Origin: Marthasterias glacialis
Taxonomy: Eukaryota; Echinodermata; Asteroidea; Forcipulatida; Asteriidae
Assembly: GCA_911728455.2 (NCBI GenBank)
Contig: OU452228.1
Span: 16,072,104-16,136,103 of the forward strand
DNA length: 64,000 nt
Direction: 5' to 3'
This document shows, one piece after another, positions 45,157 through 58,469 of the stretch; position 1 is the stretch's first letter, and every line of letters begins with the position of its first letter. The notes under the pieces were generated by a model, which did not search any database, was not told where the DNA came from, and was given only the letters and a program-made list of their open reading frames with translations. The translations under genes were made by a program, and so were the position numbers.

Positions 45157-46539
45157 AGGGAGTTAAATGTCATCACATTATGATGGCTTCACAAATTAAA
45201 TAAATCCCTCTATTATTGACAAAAAATATGCAAAACTATAATTTGGTAAGGCACCTTTAGTCGGTAACTATGTGTAGATAGTAAGGATATACATTTGTAT
45301 CTGTTGTTAATTTGTATTTAACAATTTTAATAGATGGCTTGAAAATCATCTTCATCTGAGGAATGAATGATGACATTTTGACCGAGACACTTTTTTATAG
45401 GTGCCTTATGAGGGTTATTAGGCACTGGCACAATAGGCCTTATTTTTTACTGTAAGAGGGCGCCCTTTGGGGTGGATTGGGGGTCCAACCATATAAATAG
45501 TGTAAACCAGATGCAATTAGACTTCTAATAAAGCAGTTAATATACAACTTTTGAGGGTTTTTATTGACAGTTTTACAATGTAATCAGTGTTCGATATTTG
45601 ATTGGAAAATTTGTACTTTCAATGTTTTGAAATATTGTACTTTCAAAATGGAGTTAGTATTGCACCCTCTTGCTGTCAAAAAAACCCCAGCCTATTAGAA
45701 GAATTCAATGTTTAAAGATAATTGAAGAGGGACTTCAAAAACCCGCCTACTGCCTGACCATTCAATATCATACACTTCTAAATACTAGTATCATGCCAGC
45801 CTGCAATGATATCGCATGGTGATTGCATTACACAGTGCAGTCATCTCTGTGCACAGTTGTACCACTCCCACATTACACAACATGTGCTGTTAAATGTTTC
45901 AAATGGTTGGTGAACGTGCTAAAAAATGTTACCAAAACAAATATCTCCTTTATATGTCACATATATTTATAATTATAGTAGGCGGTTGGTCACTGGTCAG
46001 AAGACAGATTGTTATGCTAGATAATTGAGAAATCTATGACCCCAAAAAGGTTTATGGGATACAATTTCGACAAGATGTAGATGTTTGTATTTTTATATTT
46101 GCAATATACAGAAATTAATTATACCTATACATTGTGTGCAAACTGCTCACCGCAGAGTGACATTGTCTCTTCAACTTTCATTGTGTAAAAAGGTGAGGAG
46201 CGACGTGAGTTTTTCTACCACAAGAAATTACAACTGTAGAAATAACTTTGCGCAAAGATGATAAAACATTCCTAACAGTAATTCAGTCTAAAGTGGGGAC
46301 TGGATTCATCTTCAAATTTGCCTTTCTTAGTCACTTGTATAAATGTTTTTTCAAGTTATTATTTTTGCTTTTTTTGAGATTCAAATGATAGTTTTCAGAA
46401 TGTCACTTGTAGTTTGTTTCACACATTCACCTGCAGTTTATCAATTTAACTTTACTGGTATTCAAATTCTTAATCAGCATTTTTTTTCAGTGCATTATGA
46501 AAATTTGCAAGTTGATGTATTCGTTTAAATCCCCCAATT
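45157..46539. other. Non-coding
   Basis: No gene or defined repeat apart from a TAAGAGGGCGCCCTTTG palindromic motif at 45453. Small open frames lack recognisable content. Confidence 0.4.
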
Positions 46540-46812
46540 AAAACACGTTGACAACATTGGTGATTGTCCAAGACCAGTATCCCCAATTTATGTGACTCAA
46601 CATGTACGTGAAATAACAATTCTGTGAAAGTTTAAGCTCAATCGAACATCAGAGTAACAAGGAAAGTGTGAAATAAAAACTTTATGTTTTCACTATTTTC
46701 AAACATTTTAGAGTAAGTTTTCCACCATGATCATCTTTATACCATGTAAGTTATATACAAATCTGTGATCATTTACACTTTCAATCTTACCAATGTTGTG
46801 CACACCCAATAA
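46540..46812. repeat. Dispersed repeat in inverted orientation
   Basis: TGACAACATTGGTGATTGTC, AAGTTTAAGCTCAATCG, AAGTTTTCCACCATGATCAT and ATCTTACCAATGTTGTG all recur in order at 50085-51090. The block around 46635 is the reverse complement of the GATTGAGCCTAAATTTTC block of the family at 18819. Confidence 0.65.
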
Positions 46813-46816
46813 AGAA

Positions 46817-48546
46817 GGGGTTCAGGTGATTTCTGAGGGTGTACCATGTACAAATCCAATGGGTTCAGGTGATTTCTGAGGGTGTACCATGTACAAATCC
46901 AATGGGTTCAGGTGATTTCTGAGGGTGTACCATGTACAAATCCAATGGGTTCAGGTGATTTCTGAGGGTGTACCATGTACAAATCCAATGGGTTCAGGTG
47001 ATTTCTGAGGGTGTACCATGTACAAATCCAATGGGTTCAGGTGATTTCTGAGGGTGTACCATGTACAAATCAAATGGGTTCAGGTGATTTCTGAGGGTGT
47101 ACCATGTACAAATCGAATGGGTTCAGATGATTTCTAAGGGTGTACCATGTACAAATCAAATGGGTTCAGGTGATTTCTGAGGGTGTACCATGTACAAATC
47201 GAATGGGTTCAGGTGATTTCTGAGGGTGTACCATGTACAATTCAAATGGGTTCAGGTGATTTCTGAGGGTGTACCATGTACAATTCAAATGGGTTCAGGT
47301 GATTTCTGAGGGTGTACCATGTACAAATCAAAGGGGTTCAGATGATTTCTAAGGGTGTACCATGTACAAATCAAATGGGTTCAGGTGATTTCTGAGGGTG
47401 TACCATGTACAAATCGAATGGGTTCAGGTGATTTCTGAGGGTGTACCATGTACAAATCAAATGGGTTCAGGTGATTTCTGAGGGTGTACCATGTACAAAT
47501 CAAATGGGTTCAGGTGATTTCTGAGGGTGTACCATGTACAAATCAAATGGGTTCAGGTGATTTCTGAGGGTGTACCATGTACAATTCAAATGGGTTCAGG
47601 TGATTTCTGAGGGTGTACCATGTACAAATCAAAGGGGTTCAGATGATTTCTAAGGGTGTACCATGTACAAATCAAATGGGTTCAGGTGATTTCTGAGGGT
47701 GTACCATGTACAAATCGAATGGGTTCTGGTGATTTCTGAGGGTGTACCATGTACAAATCAAATGGGTTCAGGTGATTTCTGAGGGTGTACCATGTACAAA
47801 TCAAATGGGTTCAGGTGATTTCTGAGGGTGTACCATGTACAAATCGAATGGGTTCAGGTGATTTCTGAGGGTGTACCAAGTACCAATCCAAATCCAATGG
47901 GTTCTGGTGATTTCTGAGGGTGTACCATGTACAAATCAAATGGGTTCAGGTGATTTCTGAGGGTGTACCAAGTACCAATCCAAATCCAATGGGTTCAGGT
48001 GATTTCTGAGGGTGTACCATGTACAAATCAAATGGGTTCTGGTGATTTCTGAGGGTGTACCATGTACAAATCAAATGGGTTCTGGTGATTTCTGAGGGTG
48101 TACCATGTACAAATCAAATGGGTTCAGTTGATTTCTGAGGGTGACCATGTAAATTCAAATGGGTTCAGGTGATTTCTGAGGGTGTACCATGTACAAATCC
48201 AATGGGTTCAGGTGATTTCTGAGGGTGTACCATGTACAAATCAAATGGGTTCTGGTGATTTCTGAGGGTGTACCATGTACAAATCAAATGGGTTCAGGTG
48301 ATTTCTGAGGGTGTACCATGTACAAATCAAATGGGTTCTGGTGATTTCTGAGGGTGTATCATGTACAAATCAAATGGGTTCAGTTGATTTCTGAGGGTGA
48401 CCATGTAAATTCAAATGGGTTCAGGTGATTTCTGAGGGTGTACCATGTAACCAATCCAATGGGTTCAGGTGATTTCTGAGGGTGTACCATGTACCAATCC
48501 AATGGGTTCAGGTGATTTCTGAGGGTGTACCATGTACAAATCCAAT
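46817..48546. repeat. 43-bp tandem minisatellite, about 40 units
   Basis: The unit starts GGGTTCAGGTGATTTCTGAG and continues GGTGTACCATGTACAAATC. Units are nearly identical. Variant units (AGATGATTTCTAAGG) recur 215 and then 301 bp apart, that is 5 and 7 units, showing block duplications. Variants with ACCAAGTACC and with a shortened GTGACCATGTAAAT are found toward the right end. Confidence 0.95.
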
Positions 48547-50084
48547 ATGCTTTATCAGTATCAATATGCTTTTTTTTTTAGTAAGTTGTTTATAAACAGG
48601 GACAGGCACAATAGGCCATTAATACATCAATTGGATGGTCATTCAGACATTTTATGCAGACCCCATTAGGTATTGCTTTTGTTGTCTGCCTAGCCGAACC
48701 ACATGCATTCAACACTCCTCAACTGGTTGGTTTTTATTGTACAGTGTTTCCCTTTGGTTCTTTTGTTGAGTGTTAAAGTTGCTTTGATGTGATGATGGGT
48801 CCATTCACTTGACTCTTACGTCACCCCCCAAGTTAATGTTCCATCACTGAAAGGTTTCTCTTGGAGCTGAATTCATAAGCCTTTCTACATGTTGTAAGTA
48901 CTGAGGTTTTGGAGCTGGGACAGCAGTGTTAGCAAATGGTATACATACATGTATATGAACATTCGTTACACTGCACTTATGGCTCCAAAACAACATCACT
49001 TACCAACGGGATATGCCCAAAATGACAGGCACTATGTACATGTAGTCACCGTCTGTTAAATGATTGGTTAATCCAGAGCTTTAATTCCATGATTGCAGAC
49101 CAAACAAAAAATTGCATCGCATTTGAGAAAGAATTTGTCAGGTTTTGAAATTGAAGGCCATCAAAAATTAAGTGTTTCTCTAGAAAAAAATTGTGTCAGC
49201 AGAAAGATGTCTTATAAACTGGAAAGGTTTTACACAATACATGTACATTAGTGTTGTTAGTGTGGGATTGCTTGCTTGTATCTCTCACGTGGCCGCACGG
49301 GCATGTCAGAGTTTCTTTCAAAACTTGCCCAGCACAGACAAATCTTATTCAGCAGAAACTTGTCATTAGTTTCAATTGTTCTAATTGGTGCCTGCTGGCA
49401 CTTAATTTGACTTGCAGATAAATCTGGGTTGTCAAGATTTTCTGATCAGCAGTTACGGGAATATTGGCCAGGGTGTTTGGTTTGATATGAAATGTGAATT
49501 TATCTTCTGAAGATGACCAGAGAACACCGTTGGAAACATCCAGACAACACCAATGGCTCTTCTCAGAGCCAACATTCTTTCCAAAACAATTGTTTTCACA
49601 TGGTTGTACTCGCGAGTTTTACAAGAAATAGTTACTTTTTACCTTCCATCAGTTAGAAACATGAAAGTACTTCGGTCGCGATTGTTTCTACTTACTGAGA
49701 GCTACATTAAGGATTGTGATATTGTACAATCCGATAAGATTTTAAAACAAAATATTGAGAGAGTATAAATATTTTACGACAGAAATAGAAGTCAAGAGTT
49801 TTTATGCATCTTAGGTTTCACAGTGGTTATTTTAATATTTTATATTTATATATATATGCAATATCAGTCAAATGCACGGTGTCTATAGAAGTTTATGGGA
49901 TTGTCAAGTCACACAACCATTTGTATATAATTTTTATCTGTCAAGTGATTGTATGGAAATAGATAATGTTGTGCCTTTTGGTGACTTTATGTATATAATA
50001 TGGACTGTGATTAAAATATTTTGTGGAAGAATTCAAATTTGGTCTGGTATATGGAAGTTTTTTTTTCTGTTGTGTTGTTGAGTT
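48547..50084. other. Non-coding
   Basis: AT-rich. An open frame at 49553-49768 has no recognisable domain. No gene is supported. Confidence 0.4.
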
Positions 50085-50256
50085 GAAGCTCATTGACAAC
50101 ATTGATAATGTCAAAGATCAGTATCCACACTTCAATAATAACACTGGGTTCTTAGATGGCGCTTTATCACACCCCTTGGGGCGTACCAAAGTGCTCATTA
50201 TTTGTTTTACAACAGGATAAGCAGAGCTATGTTTTTATATGTGAGACTATATTTCT

Positions 50257-50440
50257 ATAGCACCTTGTAATGGTTTACAAGGTGCTGTGGCGTACATTCA
50301 GCAGCCACTGCCAGAAACACCGGGGCAAACCGCTTCTCTTGGCGATAAATGTAACTGGGTCCTTTACGTGCATAACACAACTCATGGGACATACGGCTTT
50401 ATGTCCCATCTGAAGGATGCAGCAATAATGGTTTTAAATA
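50257..50440 (-). mobile_element. Truncated SINE
   Basis: It shares CACCTTGTAATGGTTTACAA, GCTGTGGCG and a CGGCTTTATGTCCCAT block with the full SINE copies, but stops at TAATGGTTTTA before the tRNA-like head. Confidence 0.65.
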
Positions 50441-50444
50441 AATG

Positions 50445-50777
50445 TAAGTCTCTTTCATACTAGTATGAGACATGTTCCTTTACATAGCACCATGTAACGG
50501 TTTACAAGGTGGTGTGGCGCAATCTGCAGCTGATCAAACCAGGAACACCGGGGCGAACCCCTTCTCTTTGCGATAAGTGCACTGGGTTCTTTTGCGCGCA
50601 TTACACAACACACAGGACCTACGGCTTTACGTACCATCTTAAGGACGAAGCAGTTATGATTAAATGTCTTGGCTTAAGGACACAAGTGTCAAGACCAGGA
50701 CTCGAACCCACACTCTGCTGATCAGAACACCAGAGCTTCAGTCCAGTATTCTTAACCTCTCGGCCGTGTGACTCAAC
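50445..50777 (-). mobile_element. tRNA-derived SINE, near-duplicate of 42257-42592
   Basis: It matches the 42257 copy over about 330 bp. The minus-strand B-box GGTTCGAGTCC lies at 50708-50698. The head ends near CTCTCGGCCGTGTGACTC (50755-50772). Confidence 0.78.
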
Positions 50778-51090
50778 ATGATAATACATGAAATAAACTT
50801 GTGAAAGTTTAAGCTCAATCGGTCATCAGAGTCGTGAGAAAAATACAAAACAAACCCCCCACCCCCCCTAAAAAAAATATACATTTTTACTGTTTTCAAA
50901 CATCTTGTTTTGGTCTCGCGAGATCAAAACTAATTCTTGATTGTTTTTACTCATTTTTCAAGAACCATAACATTTCAAAAAAAAATATTTCAAGGGAAGT
51001 TTTCCACCATGACCATCTCTATACCATGTAAGTTATGTGCAAATCTGTGAACATTTATATTTTTAATCTTACCAATGTTGTGAACGCCCT

Positions 51091-52499
51091 ATGAGTAGTT
51101 TCCACTAAGACTTCCCCCAGGTTGATTTGTATGTCGTGTTTATTAAAAAACTCCAGAACAGGATGGAAATTAATTTACTCTTTCCAAAAACAATGATGTA
51201 CATTCTGTTTAAAAGTTGGAGAAGTTTTTGGTAAAACACTTCAAGTTACCAAAATACATTTCTGAATTTCTTTAGGGACCTTGCAGATTACCAACTCCAA
51301 TGATCCAAATTAAACACTGGGGAAAAGCAACTTGTCCGAGTATGGTTGCTACCACCTTGGGACGGTCCCCAAATCTCTATTTGGATATCAGCCAGCCCCC
51401 CTCCCCACATCATATCTTTTTAGGGGTGAACCCACTAAATAGGGAGAAAAAACAGTCCCTTGGCCTCAAAATATTCAATACTAGAAAGATTTGAGAGCTA
51501 AATAAAAGGGGTACAGTGTACATACTTTGCACAATTGTGACCTGGGGGTTTTTGGCTTCTAACTTGCCAAGGTACCATGTTTGTTAACGACATTATTTTT
51601 ATGGGGGGCACCTGGGGGTACTGGAAATTTGAGTGGGGGCACGTGCTCCCCGAGGTCCCCCTTGGCTACACTGCCGCACCCTTCGGATTGAATTCCTTGT
51701 ATGCATTCTGGCAGTGTGTTACCAGATATACGGATAGTTTAAAGGTGAATACCTCGGTGTATTTGAAAGAGCAAACTCACTCCAATCTCCTGGCTTTCCA
51801 TTAAAACACTAAACATGATACAAAAGGCCTGGAGTTAAACACCGACCACTGCATGTTGTCATTGTTATTGGCCTTGCCCTCCACCCCCACCCCCACCCCC
51901 ACCCCCACACTCCCCCTTAACGATTTTCCCATAGACTTAATAGATTTTTTTGATGGAAGTGCCCTTTGCAAAATGAAAATAGCCTTGCCCTGCAAGATGA
52001 AATTCCAAACAAAGTGGTAATGGTTTTCAAAGAAAACACTAAACAATGATTTTATGTTTTGTCAGTTTAGGGATTTTGTTCACTTTGATATTGCGCCAAT
52101 CGGCATATCAAAATATCATATTACATCATGGGGGTGTTTGGGAAATAATTTTGATGCATACTGCAGCATATCAGCCAGAAATATTCAAAAGTATGTAGCC
52201 AATATGTACACTTTTCTAAAATATAATATTACTAAGGCTTATAATATGTATCTTGACAGGTAGTCACATTAAGCATGTGATAAACAATTGCGTCTCATGT
52301 AATGGATCACAAATTCAACAGCGTGAAAGAATTCAACAAAACCTTTTGTACACATTTACGTGGGGGTGGGGTGGGGTTCCTGAAAAAGTGCATGGTTTGT
52401 TAGCTCATAATAATGTTGATAATTGTGGACGGCTAGCAATTTTGCTGATTTTTCTTGGGGCAAAAATATTCGGAAATCAGATTAGAGTAGGAAGAATAT
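51091..52499. other. Non-coding
   Basis: No gene is supported. A CCCCCA tract lies at 51880-51908. G-rich or C-rich patches near 51390, 51600 and 52360 break the AT-rich background. Confidence 0.4.
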
Positions 52500-53306
52500 C
52501 ATGCACCTTTAACTTCTATAGTCTAGTCTTTAAAATGAGAATCATGCACCTTTACGTCTACAGTTTAGTCTTTAAAATAAGAACCATCACCTTTAAGTTC
52601 CATAGTCTAGTCTTTAAAATAAGAACCATGCACCTTTAAGTTCCATAGTCTAGTCTTTAAAATAAGAACCATGCACCTGTAAGTTCCATAGTCTAGTCTT
52701 TAAAATAAGAACCATGGACCTTTAAGTTCCATAAGCTAGTCTTTAAAATAAGAACCATGCACCTTTAAGTTCCATAGTCTAGTCTTTAAAATGAGAACCA
52801 TGCACCTTTAAGTTCCATAGTCTAGTCTTTAAAATGAGAACCATGCACCTTTAAGTTCCATAGTCTAGTCTTTAAAATGAGAACCATGCACCTTTAAGTT
52901 CCATAGTCTAGTCTTTAAAATGAGAACCATGCACCTTTAAGTTTCATAGTCTAGTCTTTAAAATAAGAACCATGGACCTTTAAGTTCCATAAGCTAGTCT
53001 TTAAAATGAGAACCATGCACCTTTAAGTTCCATAGTCTAGTCTTTAAAATAAGAACCATGGACCTTTAAGTTCCATAAGCTAGTCTTTAAAATGAGAACC
53101 ATGCACCTTTAAGTTCCATAGTCTAGTCTTTAAAATAAGAACCATGCACCTTTAAGTTCCATAGTCTAGTCTTTAAAATAAGAACCATGCACCTTTAAGT
53201 TCCATAGTCTAGTCTTTAAAATGAGAACCATGCACCTTTAAGTTCCATAGTCTAGTCTTTAAAATGAGAACCATATACCTTTAAGTTCCATAAGCTAGTC
53301 TTTAAA
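52500..53306. repeat. Second 43-bp tandem minisatellite, about 19 units
   Basis: The unit starts ACCATGCACCTTTAAGTTCC and continues ATAGTCTAGTCTTTAAAATGAGA; the anchor TGCACC recurs at 52801 and 52844. Variant units with GGACC and CATAAGCTAG recur through the array. The sequence is unrelated to the array at 46817, yet the period is the same. Confidence 0.95.
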
Positions 53307-55597
53307 AAGAATCTCCACACTTGACTACATCCAATTATAACAGTCATGATTACATTTATTCTGTACATTTCCCTTGTTCACATACAATTTATGTTTTAAT
53401 GCATGTATAATTAGCAAATCCAATCCAACACTGGCATTAGTTTTGTTCGTCTCGGTTTAACGTTGCCATGGAAAGAAGAAGCCTACTTTTTATCGCCGTC
53501 TCACTACCATTATAAAAAAATCACACAGTAACAATGGCCCAATTACCTTACATGTAAGTATTTACAATGCTTAATGAAATGGAATACAGTTAGTGATATT
53601 ACAAATTAACTGGCACAAAAAATCCCCTTTGTAGCATTTGTTATAAAGGAAACAAAAATCTGGGAATATATTTGTGGAAATAATAACAAGTTCCCTTTGG
53701 AATGTGTGGAATTTGATTAATTTGGTCAATACATCATTGTGCTTACCATGTTATCACAGTATGAATAAAAAGAAATCATAACGAAAAACATCCACAAATT
53801 GCTTAATCTCGGTCAAAATGATTTTACTCTTATTTTCAATATATTTTATTTAAAGAGAGACTGTCTAAGAATGGAATGGTTTTCTTAGTCAAGATGAATG
53901 TGAAGACTCGGTTAAAAGCGTTTACAGCACCCTGTAAAGTGCATCATTCTATTTGCTGTAAATGCTGAATTTGTTAGTGTTGCTTGGTATACATTTTATT
54001 TTTATGCATTACGCTTACCGCTTAATGAACACACTGGTTCCCTGCCTTTCTCTTTAAATAGTAAGGAAATGGTTGAAACTTAATGCCTGCAATTTTTTTT
54101 TTTTTTTTAGCTGTTTAGTTTGAAGTTTCAGTTTGTTGAAATTGTATAAAAGTGTACGTTTTTTTTAGGCTTGCTGTAAATGCAGAATTGTTCATGTTGC
54201 TTGGCATGCAATTTTATTTTTACACATTATGCTTAGTGCTCAGTGGACACATGGACTCCGTGCCTTTCTCATACAAAATAATTGCCCATGATTTTTTTTA
54301 TTATTATAGTTTTTGCTTTACTGCCCTGACGACAATGGACGAAACTAAGATACTGGAACATCTAAGTAAATTATAGATTCAATGAATCAATTAACCAATA
54401 GTTATGAATCACTCTTTGTTTATATAAACACTATTCCATCGATATACAAATAATATAATTTTGTTAATAGAAAAATAAATTAGTGAATTAGAATACAGAA
54501 TTATAGTATAAATTAATTTCAAATTGCAGTCATCTAAAAAAACAAAATGATATTGAAGAGCAGCCATAGTTGGAGCCATTCTGGGAAAGGAAACTGAAGT
54601 AAGTTTGAATACTTGTGCATAATTTTTTATATTTCAAAGTTGCGTTGTACAAAAGTCAAAGAACAATTCAGACAGCTAACCAATGTGTGAGAAAATTGTT
54701 CCTGATACTCAGTTATTATTTCTGTGTTCCAAAATAAAATCAGCATGTAAAAGTACCTTCTCAAAATTGCATAAAGAGACAAAAATGACTTTGTAGTCTT
54801 TTTTTTAACCAACGAAAACAAAACTTGATCATCACATTTGTATAGCTTTCCTATAAGTTGTTTTAGTGGTGTGTTTATTTGCCCAGTCCTGTGGTAGGTC
54901 AATGTGAATGTGAATGCTCAATTATCAGTTCCACACATTACATTCTCTTTGCTCCTTCCAGCTCCAAAGCCGACATAAAAACGTCGTTTAATTTGACCTA
55001 ATTTTGTTTGCTCATGGTTCAAAAGCCATTAACAACAAAGAAATTTACATATTTTATTATTATCTTTTTTTGCAACCTGAGTGATAGGCATATTTAGCAG
55101 CGCAATTTACAATGAAAAACGACTTTTCTTTGGGGTGTCATGATGGAATTATATCTGCCTAATGAACAAGATACAACAATCTTTTGTCTTTAAGCCTACT
55201 GTTATTTAGTGGTATGAAGTATAGTTTTGTAATTTATTTATAATTTGCAAATGCAACCTTTCTAAGGAATACGGAATTGGAAATATGTGATCACGGCATT
55301 TGGAAATGTTTGGGGGTGTGGAATGGTTTTTGTGTTTAATTTCAACACTGGGAATGATCCTTTTCTTCAGCTTGACATCTTTCTGGAATAAAACCTCAAA
55401 ACTTCCAGCTTCTATAACTACAGGGTGCCCTCAATGCAGAAGTGCATGAAGAAGTAAGACAGTTCTAGACATGGTAGGAACAATTTCTCATTGGTAGGGA
55501 CCAAATCTCATATTCACATGTAAGGTTGTGGTATTTGGAACAAGGTTCACAAAAGTGAGAGGCAGGGTGAGATACCACTTCTCTAACCCATCCCCTG
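53307..55597. other. Non-coding
   Basis: AT-rich DNA. TTGCTGTAAATGC..AAT followed by GTGTTGCTTGG..T recurs near 53953 and 54173, suggesting a diverged local duplication of about 220 bp. No gene is supported. Confidence 0.45.
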
Positions 55598-56205
55598 TTA
55601 TAAATAATCTTGGGTTGAGCCATTTTGGAAGTCAATGTCACTGTGTGCATATCCAGTGTGGTGTGTATTTTAGGCGATGCAGCATTTCCGTTTATCTTCC
55701 AGTACGTGCTAATCCTCCAATCAGACTGCTCAATGGGAGTGTGATTATAAACCATATCATACTCCCAGTAGTCTATATTGCACTCTGCGTATTTAGAGTA
55801 TCATGCGTCATGCTCTGTATACAGACAGTGCAAAATAGCGTTCTAAATTTGGTGCGTTGCGCGTGCTGCTCTTCGTCAAATAACGCTCTAAAACTTTTAA
55901 ACTTCGCGTGTGTCATTTTGATTTGTATTGATTTGTATTGTATGTTTTCATGAGGCAGTATGAAGTTGACTGGAAGATAAATTCGTTATCACACTAGCGT
56001 GAGTGGAATACGGGAAAATATAGCACATCTGCATCCTCTATCCGACTCGGCCTTTGGCGCCTCGTGGGATATGGGATGCACAAGCGCTATATTTTCCCGT
56101 ATTCCACTTGCGCTAGTGTGATAACTGATAAAAACCTGACTTCCAAAATGGTGAGCGTGGCACAGTCGCCACGTGTGACATGCGTGCAAGGTTCAATTGA
56201 TAAAC
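55598..56205. mobile_element. Longer relative of the 17025-17180 element, carrying a nested MITE
   Basis: AATAATCTTGGGTTGAGCC and CATTTTGGAAGTCAATGTCA at the left, and GACTTCCAAAATGGTGAGCG with CACGTGTGACATGCGTGC at the right, match the shorter copy. The two ends form an inverted pair. The MITE at 55985-56125 lies inside. Confidence 0.6.
55985..56125. mobile_element. 141-bp palindromic MITE
   Basis: GTTATCACACTAGCGTGAGT at the left faces CGCTAGTGTGATAAC at the right. AATACGGGAAAATATAGC faces GCTATATTTTCCCGTATT further in. The centre is near 56056. Confidence 0.85.
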
Positions 56206-58469
56206 GTGTATAATGTAGAAATCTGGGAGAGGTTCAAACTCTGTGAAGTCAGGCCCCAAACAGCTGGATTAGAACAAGACTCCAACAAAGAAGTGAGCCT
56301 AAAACATCATTATGCCAACCTGGCCAGGTCCCCAATGCAGTGGCAAACTAGCAGCAATGGACATTTATCACCCCGTGGCCATTATTTGTCCGGTTCCCTA
56401 TACACACACTGATAACGAAAGTTTGAATTCATCAAACGAAAAAGGACCCTACTATTTTCTCCATCCAGCCTCCGTTTGCTTGTACGGAGTTGAATGGAAA
56501 ACAAAAATAAAAATGGTTTTCTGAAGATGAAGTTCTACTTCTTTGTGACATGATATCACCACAGCAGTCTATAAACTGCCATATTTGTGTACTTGTCCTT
56601 TTGTTAATTCACCACATTAAAAAAAACTGTATATTCTACAGCCTGCCCCGAAAACTACTTATAAAAGCACTGAATGGGATTCAGTCTTCAACTGACATTT
56701 CTCCCTAAAACACAAACCTATATAATATTTGTACAATTGTTATTTACAATTTTACAATAAAAATAAGAAAAGAAAAGGTGTTTGTAAATAAAAAATGACT
56801 TGTGTTAGATTTAATTAAATTGCATTACTTGTGAATACACCTTACATGGAGTTTTTGTGACTTGGGTGTTTTCATTCTTGAACCCCTAACCCCTGGTGTC
56901 TTTGGTTAGAGACACTCTGACATCCTCCAAAATACTCCAAAATATGGTGACTTAACACCTCCATGTTTGGACAAGATTGATATGCCTGTTCCAATGATAA
57001 TCAAGTGTTTCTGGGGCCTCCAGAACCAAAAGTCAGACAACTTCCTGAGTAGGATTTTTGAGAATTTGTGAGGGTTAGAGTTTTTAATGAATTACTTTAT
57101 TTTAAACTAACCGATGTACATAAATCTTTGATCTTTTACACACACAGACTGCTTTAAACTTACAGCTTTGTTTATAAGCTAAAATAATCTAATGTAATAA
57201 TTTAAAACAATAGGAAATGTGAACAAGTTGTAGACCCCCCCCCTAAAAAACTAAAAAATAAAATAAAATAATAATAATAATAAATACATAAAATAAAAAA
57301 CAACCCAAAAATTAAAAATAAATAGAATGAAATGAAAAAAAAATGAATAATAAATAAATTTATTAAATAAAAAAATAAAAAACAATAAACAATACACAAA
57401 TAAATCATTACCATAAGAAAAAGAAAGATAAGAAAATCTTGATTTTGGGACATCAATATAATTCTCTTGATCAATATGAGCAGCTAACCCTTCAAAAAAG
57501 TGTTTCCTGAGGAAAACAAAAAATAGACTCAAACTGGAAATATTATGTTTTGGGATCAAAAGATTTCCCTTCTTTTTGCACTCACATGATAAAATTAAAA
57601 AATTTAAAGACTATGAAGCTGATTTCTAGAAAGCTGCAGAGAAAACATTTATGATGATAGAATAATAAAAGAAAAGGCAGATATTAGTATAAATCTTAGT
57701 TAAAACTCTAGTTTAAAAAAGAAATGTATTGAAGGACAAAAGTAGGATACTGTTTGAGCCCCCCCCCCCCCTGTGTTTTTGCTTTATGCTGCAAAAACTT
57801 CTCCTGGCTTAGCATTACAGCAGTAAATACACATGGTAGGCAAGAGCAACATGTTCTTCTGAGGCAGCTCCCAAGAACTTCGGCCCCAAACTCTGGCTCA
57901 CAAGCTCCGGTCCACAAATTGCAACTAATCAACAGGATATGCTTGCTTTCCTGTTGTCCACACCTACATGTATTCTAGTTTAAAAAACACGGCAAAGAAC
58001 AGTGGGAAGAATTTCGGATGACCCACCATGCCCCCAGTATGACGGATAGAATAGAGCCGTTCAGGTGGGCATGGATATGGGGGTCGTCAACCAAGCAAGT
58101 GTCATATCTTGACAACAGATGCCTGCAGTTCCACGGCTCCATACAAAATTTTATTTGGCAGACCTTTGCATAAAGAAATGAAACGAATAAATACATTCCT
58201 CGGTGTGTCAGTGACCTTTGCAATGATTCAAGTACGCATATTTGCAACTGATATGCACTGGTACTTTGGAATACTTTGTAGTCACATTGTAAGAATACAT
58301 AGACGGAGGCTATGGTGAATTTACATGGATGTTGATAATGGAGAGCAATACACACATGTACTCACAGACTATGCATGTCCTGTGAGTAATCTATCATCTT
58401 GGAACCATTTGGGAACCTTGCATATGGAGTTCTCCATGAATGAGTGAGACTGGCAAAGTCTGTAGACTA
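56206..58469. other. Non-coding
   Basis: Mostly AT-rich, including a very A-rich AATAAA-like tract at 57244-57400 and a C run at 57760-57771. The open frames show no recognisable protein. Confidence 0.45.

Larger units (their letters stand above)
50085..51090. repeat. Second copy of the 46540 repeat, split by SINE DNA
   Basis: Left part: TGACAACATTGATAATGTC and GATCAGTATCC. Right part: AAGTTTAAGCTCAATCGG, GGGAAGTTTTCCACCATGAC and ATCTTACCAATGTTGTG. About 0.6 kb (roughly 50131-50777), absent from the 46540 copy, separates them and contains the SINEs. Confidence 0.65.

Noticed and set aside
55528..55953. 141-codon plus-strand frame
   Set aside because: It overlaps an inverted-repeat element and shows no recognisable domain.
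57202..57559. Phe/Leu/Tyr-rich minus-strand frames resembling a membrane protein
   Set aside because: They come from an A-rich low-complexity tract and lack any start or family signal.
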